Source: Ga0077560 sp046330395 (GTDB lineage: Bacteria > Actinomycetota > Thermoleophilia > Miltoncostaeales > Miltoncostaeaceae). From it: a stretch of DNA of 64,000 bases. The stretch is taken from NCBI GenBank assembly GCA_046330395.1, contig JAXLSS010000005.1, forward strand, positions 62,001 to 126,000, read 5' to 3'. The notes under the pieces are model-generated. The model was not told where the DNA came from, did no database searches, and saw only the letters and a program-made list of their open reading frames with translations. A program made the translations under genes and the position numbers. Positions 8,906 to 19,529 of the stretch are shown here, one piece after another. The stretch's first letter is position 1, and every line of letters begins with the position of its first letter.

Positions 8906-10200
8906 GCGCACGGCTGGTGCAGCGGCCCGGTGAGCGCGCCAACCTGGTGATCCGGGGCGCCCGCATCCTGGACCCCATCGCCGGCGTCGACCGCGTGGGC
9001 GACCTGGTGGTGCGCGACGGGGTGCTGGGCGGCGACCCCGACGGGCTGGAGGTGGTGGACGGCGCGGGCCTGGTGGTGGTGCCCGGGTTCGTCGATCCGC
9101 ACGTGCACCTGCGCACGCCCGGCCGGGAGGATCTGGAGGACATCGGCAGCGGCAGCCGGGCGGGGGCCGCCGGCGGGTACGTGGCCATCGTGGCCATGCC
9201 CAACACCCAGCCCCCGGTGGACGACGCCCAGGACCTGGTGCGCCTGATGGAGCTGGCCGAGCACGACGCCGTGATCCCGGTGGGCTTCATGTGCGCCATC
9301 ACCACGGGCCAGCGCGGGGAACAGCTCACCGAGGCCGCGGAGCTGGCCGAGCTGGGCGCGGTGGCCCTCTCCGACGACGGCCGCCCGGTGTCGGACGCCG
9401 CCGTGTTCCGGCGGGCGCTGCAGTACCAGCACCTGGCCAGGCTGCCCCTGGTGCTCCACGAGGAGGACGCCGCCCTGTCCGGTGACGGGGCCATGCACGA
9501 GGGGGCCGTGTCGGCCCGCCTGGGCGTGTCCGGCATCCCGGGCGTCAGTGAGGCCGTGGCGGTGGGTCGCGACGTGCTGCTGGCCCGCTACGAGGACGCG
9601 CGCATCCACGTGTGCCACGTCTCCGCGCGGGAGACCGTTGAGGAGGTGCGCCGGGGCAAGCAGCTGGGCGTGGCGGTCACCGCCGAGGTCAGCCCGCACC
9701 ACCTGCTGCTGGTGGACGAGGACTGCGAGGACCTGGACGCGGCGACGCGCAAGATGAACCCGCCGCTGCGCTCCCGGGCCGACCGCGACGCGCTGCTGGC
9801 GGCGCTGATCGACGGGACGCTTGACTGCGTGGCCACCGACCACGCCCCCCACGGGGCCAGCGAGAAGGAACTGCCCTTCGAGGAGGCGCCCTTCGGGGTG
9901 ACCGGCCTGGAGACCGCCTTCGCGGCGCTCAACACGCACCTGGTGCGCACCGGGCGCCTGCCATTGGAGCTGCTGGTGCGCCGGATGAGCGGCGACGCCG
10001 CCCGGGTGGTGGATCTGCCCGAGCCCACGCTGGCCGACGGGGCGCCCGCCAACCTGGCGGTGATCGACCCGGAGGCGCGCTGGGTGGTGGGGGCCGAGGG
10101 CTTTCAGAGCAAGTCCGCCAACTCGGCGTTCCTCGGCGAGGAACTCACCGGGCGGGTGGAGATGACGATCGCGGGAGGGCAGGTGGCATGGCGCAGGTGA
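8902..10200 (+). CDS. pyrC: Dihydroorotase
   Basis: 432 residues, class I dihydroorotase (amidohydrolase fold). Metal ligands are visible: DPHVHLRTPG (H-x-H), histidines in VLHEED and HICHVSA-like HVCHVSA, and ATDHAPH with the catalytic Asp; GYVAIVAMPNTQPPVDD is the characteristic early segment. It cyclises carbamoyl-aspartate to dihydroorotate. The ATG at 8902 overlaps the pyrB stop; longer in-frame extensions upstream run through pyrB and are not real. The 3' end overlaps the next gene by 13 bp. Confidence 0.97.
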   Translation: MSARLVQRPGERANLVIRGARILDPIAGVDRVGDLVVRDGVLGGDPDGLEVVDGAGLVVVPGFVDPHVHLRTPGREDLEDIGSGSRAGAAGGYVAIVAMPNTQPPVDDAQDLVRLMELAEHDAVIPVGFMCAITTGQRGEQLTEAAELAELGAVALSDDGRPVSDAAVFRRALQYQHLARLPLVLHEEDAALSGDGAMHEGAVSARLGVSGIPGVSEAVAVGRDVLLARYEDARIHVCHVSARETVEEVRRGKQLGVAVTAEVSPHHLLLVDEDCEDLDAATRKMNPPLRSRADRDALLAALIDGTLDCVATDHAPHGASEKELPFEEAPFGVTGLETAFAALNTHLVRTGRLPLELLVRRMSGDAARVVDLPEPTLADGAPANLAVIDPEARWVVGAEGFQSKSANSAFLGEELTGRVEMTIAGGQVAWRR

Positions 10201-10760
10201 GCACACCGCACCCGGGGCTGCTGCGGCGGGGCGCCGCGGGGCTCATCGTGGTGGACGTGCAGGAGAACTTCCGCCCCGTCATCCACGACTTCGACGGCAT
10301 GGTGCGCAACTGCCGCATCCTCATCGAGGGCTTCGCCCTGCTGGGGGCCCCCATCCTGGTGAGCGAGCAGTACCCCAAGGGCCTGGGGCCCACGGTGGCC
10401 GAGCTGACCGAGGTGCTGCCCGAGGGGACGCCGGTGGTGGAGAAGCTGCGGTTCTCGGCGGTGGGCGTGCCGGAGTTCGACGCCGCCATGGCCGCCACCG
10501 GCCTCAGCACCTGGGTGGTGTGCGGCATCGAGGCGCACGTGTGCGTCAACCAGACGGTGCACGACCTGCTGGCGAGCGGGAACGCGGTGCACCTGGCCTC
10601 CGACGCGGTGAGCTCCCGCAGCCCCGCCAACCGCCGCACCGGCGTGGCCAAGTGCTGGGCCGCGGGCGCGGTGGCCACCTCGGCCGAGATGGCGCTGTTC
10701 GAGATGCTGGAGCAGGCGGGGTCGGACGAGTTCAAGGCCATCAGCAGGTTGGTGCGCTGA
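10188..10760 (+). CDS. Isochorismatase-family cysteine hydrolase inside the pyr operon
   Basis: 190 residues. The Asp-Lys-Cys triad of the family is visible: LIVVDVQENF (Asp), VVEKLRFSAV (Lys) and VVCGIEAHVCVNQT with the Cys at the usual cis-peptide turn. The closest general type by eye is the ISOC/YcaC-like hydrolases, which cleave amides or related C-N bonds; no siderophore genes are nearby, so isochorismate is unlikely. Start overlaps pyrC by 13 bp and carA follows 2 bp after the stop, so it is an integral operon member. A role in pyrimidine or carbamoyl side-product handling is possible but unproven. Confidence 0.85.
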   Translation: MAQVSTPHPGLLRRGAAGLIVVDVQENFRPVIHDFDGMVRNCRILIEGFALLGAPILVSEQYPKGLGPTVAELTEVLPEGTPVVEKLRFSAVGVPEFDAAMAATGLSTWVVCGIEAHVCVNQTVHDLLASGNAVHLASDAVSSRSPANRRTGVAKCWAAGAVATSAEMALFEMLEQAGSDEFKAISRLVR

Positions 10761-10762
10761 GC

Positions 10763-11820
10763 ATGGCCCAGGCGATCATCGTGACCGAATCGGGCCTGGT
10801 GCTGGAGGGCCGGGGCGTCGCCGCGCCCGGCACCGCGCTGGGCGAGATGGTGTTCACCACCGGCATGACCGGCTACCAGGAGGCCGTCACCGACCCCTCC
10901 TACCACGGCCAGATCCTCACCTTCGCGGCGCCGATGATCGGCAACTACGGGGCGGGGCCTGAGCGCATGGAGAGCGACCGCGCCTGGACGCCCGGCGTGG
11001 TCATGGGCCGCGCCGGCAACGCGCCGGGCACCGGCGGCCCGGAGGGCTGGTGCGACTGGCTGCGCTCCCAGGGGATCGTGGCCGTGGACGACGTGGACAC
11101 CCGGCGCCTGGTGCGCGTGCTGCGCGACAACGGGGCCATGCGGGGCGGCATCAGCACCGAGCTGTCCGCGGACGAGCTGATGGCACGGGTGCTGGCCCAC
11201 CCGCCCCTCGACGGGCGGGACCTCACCGGCGAGGTGGCGGGGCCGCCCCGCGCCGTCGGCGAAGAGGGCCCGCTGGTGGTGGCCATCGACTGCGGCATCA
11301 AGCGCTCCATCGCGCGCGGCCTGGCGGGGGCGGGCTGCCGGCTGCGGATCGTGCCGCCCCACACCACGGCCCAGGAGATCCGGGACATGGAGCCCGACGG
11401 GCTGTTCCTGTCCAACGGCCCCGGCGACCCCGCGGCCGTCACCGGCGTGGTGGGCACGGTGCGCGAGCTGCTGGGCGAGCTGCCCATCTTCGGCATCTGC
11501 CTGGGCCACCAGATGCTGGCCCAGGCGGTGGGCATGGACACCGAGCGGCTGCCGTTCGGCCATCGCGGCGCCAACCACCCGGTGCGCCGCACCGACGACA
11601 ACCGTGTGGAGGTGACGGTGCAGAACCACGGGTTCGCGGTGCGCGGCGGGGAGGTGCCCCAGGGCGTGGAGGTGACCCGCGTCAGCCTGTTCGACGGCTC
11701 GGTGGAGGGCATCGCGGTGCCGGCGCGCCGCGCCAGCTCGGTGCAGTACCACCCGGAGGCCAGCCCCGGGCCGCACGACGCCCGGTATCTGTTCGCCCAG
11801 TTCGTGGAGGCCCTTGCCTG

Positions 11821-11821
<1 letters not shown>
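10763..11821 (+). CDS. carA: Carbamoyl-phosphate synthase small (glutaminase) subunit
   Basis: 352 residues. The N-terminal CarA domain opens with IIVTESGLVLEGRGVAAPG and has TGYQEAVTDPSYHGQI. The class I amidotransferase domain has the catalytic Cys in FGICLGHQML and the His/Glu in QYHPEASPGP. It hydrolyses glutamine and channels ammonia to CarB. ATG at 10763 is 2 bp after the preceding stop; its TGA overlaps the carB ATG (TGATG). Confidence 0.98.
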
Positions 11822-15060
<3,239 letters not shown>

Positions 15061-15088
15061 GGTTCACAAACCAGATCCGACAGTGTCG

Positions 15089-15094
15089 TACCCT
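15089..15094 (+). promoter_or_regulatory. Possible -10 of mihF
   Basis: TACCCT, the same hexamer used ahead of the MoxR and TPR genes here. TTCACA at 15063-15068 is a poor -35 with a 20-bp spacer. It would give mihF its own promoter after carB. Confidence 0.3.
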
Positions 15095-15145
15095 CGGCTT
15101 GAGGTTGAGGTAAGTACCCCCGTGAAACGTAAAAGGGCTGCACAC

Positions 15146-15193
15146 ATGCACCGCTACCGTGCGCTTCGTCCGCCGACACCTCAGAATCCATGA
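15146..15193 (+). CDS. Upstream peptide of mihF, 15 residues
   Basis: Frame MHRYRALRPPTPQNP with AAGGG about 8 nt upstream of its ATG; an in-frame GTG at 15122 could extend it to 23 residues (VKRKRAAH added). Its TGA overlaps the mihF ATG in an ATGA junction, so mihF translation may be coupled to it, as at pyrR. The peptide is strongly basic. Whether it is translated is unknown. Confidence 0.45.
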   Translation: MHRYRALRPPTPQNP

Positions 15194-15516
15194 CCACGCG
15201 TCCGCACTCACAGGCTCCCGAGCGCTCCCTCGATCAGCGCATGGAGGCGCTCCGGCGGGCCAACGAGATCCGCAGCCTCCGCGCACAGCTCAAGCGCGAC
15301 CTCAAGACCGGCTCGGTGCGGGTCACCGACGTCATCCTCAAGCCCCCCTCGTACGTGATGACCGCCAAGGTGTTCGACATCCTCATGGCGGTGCCCAAGT
15401 ACGGGAAGGTGAAGGCGACCCGTTTCCTCAACACGTGCCGGATCTCACAGGGCAAGACCATCGGGGGCCTCTCGGAACGCCAGCGCAAAGAGCTGGTCGA
15501 GCTGCTGGGGCGCTGA
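15190..15516 (+). CDS. mihF: Actinobacterial integration host factor (mIHF)
   Basis: 108 residues. The actinobacterial mIHF core is clear: RRANEIRSLRAQLKRDLKTGSV, then the S13-like helix-two-turn-helix segment (VFDILMAVPKYGKVKATRFLNTCRI) and the closing GGLSERQRKELVELLGR. The protein bends DNA, organises the nucleoid and is essential in mycobacteria. It is unrelated in sequence to proteobacterial IHF, and its place next to gmk is characteristic of Actinomycetota. ATG overlaps the upstream peptide stop. Confidence 0.95.
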   Translation: MTTRPHSQAPERSLDQRMEALRRANEIRSLRAQLKRDLKTGSVRVTDVILKPPSYVMTAKVFDILMAVPKYGKVKATRFLNTCRISQGKTIGGLSERQRKELVELLGR

Positions 15517-15542
15517 TTCCCGGCGCGGGCACCCGGGGCTCG

Positions 15543-16109
15543 GTGCGACCGAGGGTGATCATCATCTCGGGCCCGTCGGGCGCGGGGAAGGGCACGCTCA
15601 TCGAGGGCCTCCTCGCGCGCTGCCCCGGTCTCACCGTGGCCGTGTCGGCCACCACGCGGCCCATGCGGCCCGGCGAGGTGGATGGCCGTGAGTACCACTT
15701 CCTGGACGCCGCGGAGTTCGGCCGGCAGGTGGACGCCGGAGAGTTCCTGGAGCACGTGGTGTACGCCGGCAACCGGTACGGCACCCTGCGCTCGGAGGTG
15801 CGGCGCCACCTGGACCAGGGGCGCTCGGTGGTGCTGGAGATCGAGCTGCGGGGTGCGCGGGCCGTGCGCGCCGCGGTGCCCGACGCGGTGTCGGTGTTCA
15901 TCGGGCCGCCCAATTTCGAGGAGCTGGCGCGGCGCCTGCGCGCCCGTGCCACCGAGGCCGACGAGGAGATCATGCGCCGCCTCGAGGAGAGCCGCACGGA
16001 GCTGGCGGCCATGGAGGAGTTCGATCACCGGGTGGTCAACGACGAGGTGCGGCGCGCCACCGACGAGCTCATCGGCATCGTGTGCACCGAGACCGGCGCG
16101 GAGGGGTAG
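15543..16109 (+). CDS. gmk: Guanylate kinase
   Basis: 188 residues. The P-loop SGPSGAGKGT lies near residue 10; SATTRPMRPGEVDGREYHF is the GMP-binding segment and RLEESRTELAAMEEFDH the C-terminal helix. It phosphorylates GMP to GDP. The GTG at 15543 gives the natural short N-terminus VRPRVIIISGPSG; the 26-bp gap from mihF has no strong Shine-Dalgarno. The stop TAG is immediately followed by the coaBC ATG. An rpoZ gene, commonly found at this point in actinobacteria, is absent. Confidence 0.96.
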   Translation: MRPRVIIISGPSGAGKGTLIEGLLARCPGLTVAVSATTRPMRPGEVDGREYHFLDAAEFGRQVDAGEFLEHVVYAGNRYGTLRSEVRRHLDQGRSVVLEIELRGARAVRAAVPDAVSVFIGPPNFEELARRLRARATEADEEIMRRLEESRTELAAMEEFDHRVVNDEVRRATDELIGIVCTETGAEG

Positions 16110-17306
16110 ATGGCCGAGATCCTCCTGGGCGTCAGCGGCGGCATCGCCGCCTACAAGTCCATCGACGTGCTGCGCATCCTGCAGCGGCGCGGCCACCTCG
16201 TCAGCGTGGTCATGACCGAGTCGGCCACCCGCTTCGTGGGCCCCGCCACCTTCGCCGCCCTGTCCGACCGGCCGGTGGGCCTGACGGTGTTCAGCGACGC
16301 CACCCTTCCCGGGTACGACCACCTGGACTTCGCGCGCCGCGCCGACCTGATGCTGGTGTGCCCGGCCACCGCCAACACCATCGCCCGCATGGCGCACGGC
16401 CTGGCCGACGACCTGCTGGTCACCTCATTCGTGGCCTTCGACGGGCCGGTGGTGGTGGCCCCCGCCATGAACACCAAGATGTGGGACCACCCCGCCACCC
16501 GGGCCAACGTGGAGGTCCTCACGGCGCGGGGCGCGCACGTGGTGGCGCCCGAGGAGGGCCTCCTCGCCGACGGCGACGTGGGCGTGGGCCGCCTGGCCGA
16601 CCCCCTGGTGGTGTGCGACACCGTGGAGGGGGTGCTCGGCACCCCGGGATCCCTGCGCGGCGTGCGCGTGCTGATCACCGCCGGGGGCACCCGCGAGCCC
16701 ATCGACGCGGTGCGGTACGTGGGCAACTCGTCGTCGGGGCGCATGGCCTGGGCGCTGGCGGACGCCGCGCGCGACCGCGGCGCCGCCGTCACGGTGATCG
16801 CCGCCAACGTGGACCTGCCGCGCCGGGAGGGGGTCACGTACATCGACGCCCCCACCGCGGCGGAGATGCACCGCGCCTGCCTGGAGGCCTTCCCGTCCTG
16901 CGACGTGCTGGTGATGGCCGCCGCCGTGGCCGACTACCGCCCGGTGACGGCCTCCGAGGGCAAGATCGACAAGTCGGCCTCGGACGCCCTGCAGGTGCAG
17001 CTGGAGCGCACGCAGGACATCCTCAGCGACCTGGCGGGGCGGCGGGAGCACCAGGTGCTGGTGGGGTTCGCGGCCGAGGCGGGCGCCGCCGGGCTGGAAC
17101 GCGCCCGCGGCAAGCGGGTGCGCAAGGGCGTGGACATCGTGGTGCACAACGACATCAGCGTGGCGGGCATCGGGTTCGGCAGCCACGACAACGCCATCAC
17201 GCTCATCGGCCCGGGGGACGACGAGCGGCACCTCGACCGGCGCACCAAGCGCCAATGCGCCGACGCAATCCTGGATCGCGCCGTCCCGTTGCTGCCATCG
17301 CGCTGA
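16110..17306 (+). CDS. coaBC: Bifunctional phosphopantothenoylcysteine decarboxylase / phosphopantothenate-cysteine ligase
   Basis: 398 residues. The CoaC flavoprotein half (1-180) has GVSGGIAAYKSIDVLR, the FMN/substrate motif APAMNTKMWDHPAT and the GVGRLADP flap; the CoaB half has VLITAGGTREPIDAVRYVGNSSSGRMA and DKSASDALQVQLERTQDIL. It converts phosphopantothenate to phosphopantetheine in coenzyme A synthesis. The residue aligned with the E. coli CoaC flap cysteine (ACGD) is Asp (ADGD); I recall mycobacterial homologues also lacking Cys there, so I do not call it inactive. Start abuts the gmk stop. Confidence 0.95.
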   Translation: MAEILLGVSGGIAAYKSIDVLRILQRRGHLVSVVMTESATRFVGPATFAALSDRPVGLTVFSDATLPGYDHLDFARRADLMLVCPATANTIARMAHGLADDLLVTSFVAFDGPVVVAPAMNTKMWDHPATRANVEVLTARGAHVVAPEEGLLADGDVGVGRLADPLVVCDTVEGVLGTPGSLRGVRVLITAGGTREPIDAVRYVGNSSSGRMAWALADAARDRGAAVTVIAANVDLPRREGVTYIDAPTAAEMHRACLEAFPSCDVLVMAAAVADYRPVTASEGKIDKSASDALQVQLERTQDILSDLAGRREHQVLVGFAAEAGAAGLERARGKRVRKGVDIVVHNDISVAGIGFGSHDNAITLIGPGDDERHLDRRTKRQCADAILDRAVPLLPSR

Positions 17307-17340
17307 GCCCCCGCGGCGGGTGCGGCTCCCGCGGCCTTGC

Positions 17341-17346
17341 TACCCT
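17341..17346 (+). promoter_or_regulatory. Extended -10 (TGCTACCCT), predicted leaderless start of MoxR gene
   Basis: TACCCT preceded by TGC (extended -10), followed by 6 nt and ATG at 17353. Confidence 0.5.
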
Positions 17347-17352
17347 CGCCCG

Positions 17353-18333
17353 ATGGTGTCCGACGCCCATGCGCTGAGCCCCCTCCCCGCAGGGCTGGCC
17401 GACGCCGCCCGCCTGGCCGCCGGACTGGTGGACGCGTGCGCCGCCGCGGTGCGCGCCCCCCGGCCCGTGCTGGAGGCGGTGGTGGCCTGCCTGGCCGCCC
17501 GGGGCCACCTCATGATCGAGGACGCGCCGGGGGTGGGGAAGACGGTGCTGGCCAAGGCCCTGGCCGCCGCCGCCGGGTGCCGGTTCGCCCGCGTGCAGTG
17601 CACCGCCGACCTGCTGCCCGCCGACGTCACCGGGGTCACCGTGTGGCACCAGGGCGAGCAGGCCTTCCGGTTCCACCCGGGTCCCGTGTTCGCCAACCTC
17701 CTGCTGGTGGACGAGATCAACCGCGCGTCCCCCAAGACCCAGTCGGCCCTGCTGGAGTGCATGGAGGAGCACCAGGTGACGGTGGACGGGCAGACCCGTC
17801 CGGTGCCCGAGCCCTTCATGGTGGTGGCCACGCAGAACCCGGTGGAGTACGAGGGCACCTTCCCGCTGCCGGAGGCCCAGCTGGACCGGTTCGCGCTGCG
17901 GGTGTCGCTGGGGTATCCACCGGCCCACCAGGAGGCGCAGATGATCCTGGAGCTGGCCGCGCACGACCCCATCGACGACGTGCCCGTGATGGCCGACGAG
18001 GAGCGGGTGGTGGCCATGCAGCGCGCCGTGAGCGAGGTGCATGTGGACGCCAGCCTGGGGGAGTACGTGGTGGGCGTGGTGCGCGCCACGCGGAACGACC
18101 CCCGCGTGGACCTCGGGGCCAGCCCCCGCGCCGGGCTGTCGCTGCTGCGCGTGGCCCGCGCGCGCGCCCTGGTGCAGGGCCGCGGGCACGTGCTGCCCGA
18201 GGACGTCCGCGCGATGGCGGTGATGGGGCTGGCGCACCGGCTGCTGCTCACGCCCGACGCCCGGGCGCGCGCGGTGGATCCGGCCGAGGTGGTGGAGGAC
18301 GCGCTGCGCTCCACGCCGGTGCCGCTGGTGTAG
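17353..18333 (+). CDS. MoxR-family AAA+ ATPase
   Basis: 326 residues. Walker A is EDAPGVGKTVLAKAL (near residue 57) and Walker B LLLVDEINRASPKTQSALLECMEE; ATQNPVEYEGTFPLPEAQLDRF is the MoxR hallmark containing sensor 1. A lid domain follows. MoxR ATPases act as chaperone-like factors with the neighbouring DUF58 protein. ATG at 17353 is chosen over an upstream in-frame ATG because TACCCT ends 6 nt before it. First gene of a three-gene unit. Confidence 0.92.
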   Translation: MVSDAHALSPLPAGLADAARLAAGLVDACAAAVRAPRPVLEAVVACLAARGHLMIEDAPGVGKTVLAKALAAAAGCRFARVQCTADLLPADVTGVTVWHQGEQAFRFHPGPVFANLLLVDEINRASPKTQSALLECMEEHQVTVDGQTRPVPEPFMVVATQNPVEYEGTFPLPEAQLDRFALRVSLGYPPAHQEAQMILELAAHDPIDDVPVMADEERVVAMQRAVSEVHVDASLGEYVVGVVRATRNDPRVDLGASPRAGLSLLRVARARALVQGRGHVLPEDVRAMAVMGLAHRLLLTPDARARAVDPAEVVEDALRSTPVPLV

Positions 18334-18335
18334 GC

Positions 18336-19529
18336 GTGGGCGCCGCCGCCGACGCCCGTCCCACCGCACGCGGGGTGCTGCTGATCGCGGCGGGACTGGC
18401 CGGGGGGCTGGTGGCGCGCGGTTTCGGCACGGCGGCGCTCGGTCCCCTCGCCGTGGGGTTCGTGCTGCTACCCCTGGTGGCCTGGGCCCTCACGGCGGTG
18501 GCGGCACGCGGCGTCACGGCCACCCGCGCCATCCACCCGGCCCGTCCGAAGGCGGGGGAGGCCGTGGCGGCGCACGTGCGCATGCAGGGCACCTCCGGGG
18601 CCCGCGCGGCCCTGCGGGTGCTGGACTGGCGCACCGACGCCGGCATGGGCGCCCTGGGGCCCACCCGTGCGCAGGTCACACGCGACGGGCTCACGGTGCG
18701 GGTGGCCGGCGCGCGGCGCGGCGACCACGCGCTGCCGCCACTGACGGTGGCCATGGGTGATGCCCTGGGCCTGGCGCACTGCACCCGCGCCTTCGGCCGG
18801 CACGAGCACGTGCTGGTGGTGCCCGAGACGCGGCCGTCGGCCGACACCACGGGGGCCCTGGGCGGCCGCGAGCGCGGGCGCCTCTCGGTGCGCGGTGAGG
18901 ACATCTCCTCGCTGGAGGGCCTGCGGGAGTACCGCCCCGGGGACGCGATGTCGCGGGTGCACTGGGGCCAGTCGGCCAAGCGCGGGCGGCTGCACACCAA
19001 GGTGTTCCGCCCGGAGGACGGCGGGGGTCGGGTGGCCACCGTGCTGCTGGACACCGGCTCCCAGGCCGCGGCGCGGGACGAGGACCGGGAGCTGGCCATC
19101 GTGGCGGCCGCCAGCGTGGCGCATGCCGTCGCCACGGGCGCGGGCCGGGCGGGCTCGGTGGGGCTGTGGCTGTCGCACGAGCCGGCACCGCACGAGTGCG
19201 GCTGGGCCGAGGCGGAGAGCCGGCTGGCGCGGGCCGTGGTGGTGCCGGCAGCCCAGGGGTTCGAGGTGGTGCTGCACCGCGCGGCGCGCCTCCTGACCCC
19301 CGGCGGCGGGCTGGTGGCGGTCACGACGGACCCGCCGGAGGCGATGTGGGAGGCGGCCCGCGCGGTGCGCCGGGCGGGCATCGACCTGGTGGTGGCGGTG
19401 GTGGGGCCGCACGCCGTGGGCGCGGCCGTGGCGCCGCCGGGCATCCCGGTGCTGCGGGCCGTCGACCGCGACGGCCTGCTGGTGGCCCTCACCCCCGAGG
19501 CGCGCAGCAGGACGGCCGCCCGTGCGTGA
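18336..19529 (+). CDS. DUF58 domain protein, membrane-anchored
   Basis: 397 residues. Two N-terminal hydrophobic helices (VLLIAAGLAGGLVARGFG and GPLAVGFVLLPLVAWALTAV) precede a beta-rich region, then the DUF58 signature GLREYRPGDAMSRVHWGQSAKRGRLHTKVF near residue 200 and a von Willebrand A-like C-terminal half. It partners MoxR ATPases. The GTG at 18336 is 2 bp after the moxR stop and the 3' end overlaps the transglutaminase gene by 8 bp. Confidence 0.88.
   Translation: MGAAADARPTARGVLLIAAGLAGGLVARGFGTAALGPLAVGFVLLPLVAWALTAVAARGVTATRAIHPARPKAGEAVAAHVRMQGTSGARAALRVLDWRTDAGMGALGPTRAQVTRDGLTVRVAGARRGDHALPPLTVAMGDALGLAHCTRAFGRHEHVLVVPETRPSADTTGALGGRERGRLSVRGEDISSLEGLREYRPGDAMSRVHWGQSAKRGRLHTKVFRPEDGGGRVATVLLDTGSQAAARDEDRELAIVAAASVAHAVATGAGRAGSVGLWLSHEPAPHECGWAEAESRLARAVVVPAAQGFEVVLHRAARLLTPGGGLVAVTTDPPEAMWEAARAVRRAGIDLVVAVVGPHAVGAAVAPPGIPVLRAVDRDGLLVALTPEARSRTAARA

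Noticed and set aside
10188..10760. Siderophore or nicotinamidase annotation for the isochorismatase-fold gene
   Set aside because: No siderophore genes nearby and no clear nicotinamidase metal-site motif; only the family-level call is supported.
16110..17306. Inactive CoaC because the E. coli flap cysteine position is Asp
   Set aside because: As I recall, mycobacterial CoaBC also lacks Cys at that aligned position and is active; the other motifs are intact.
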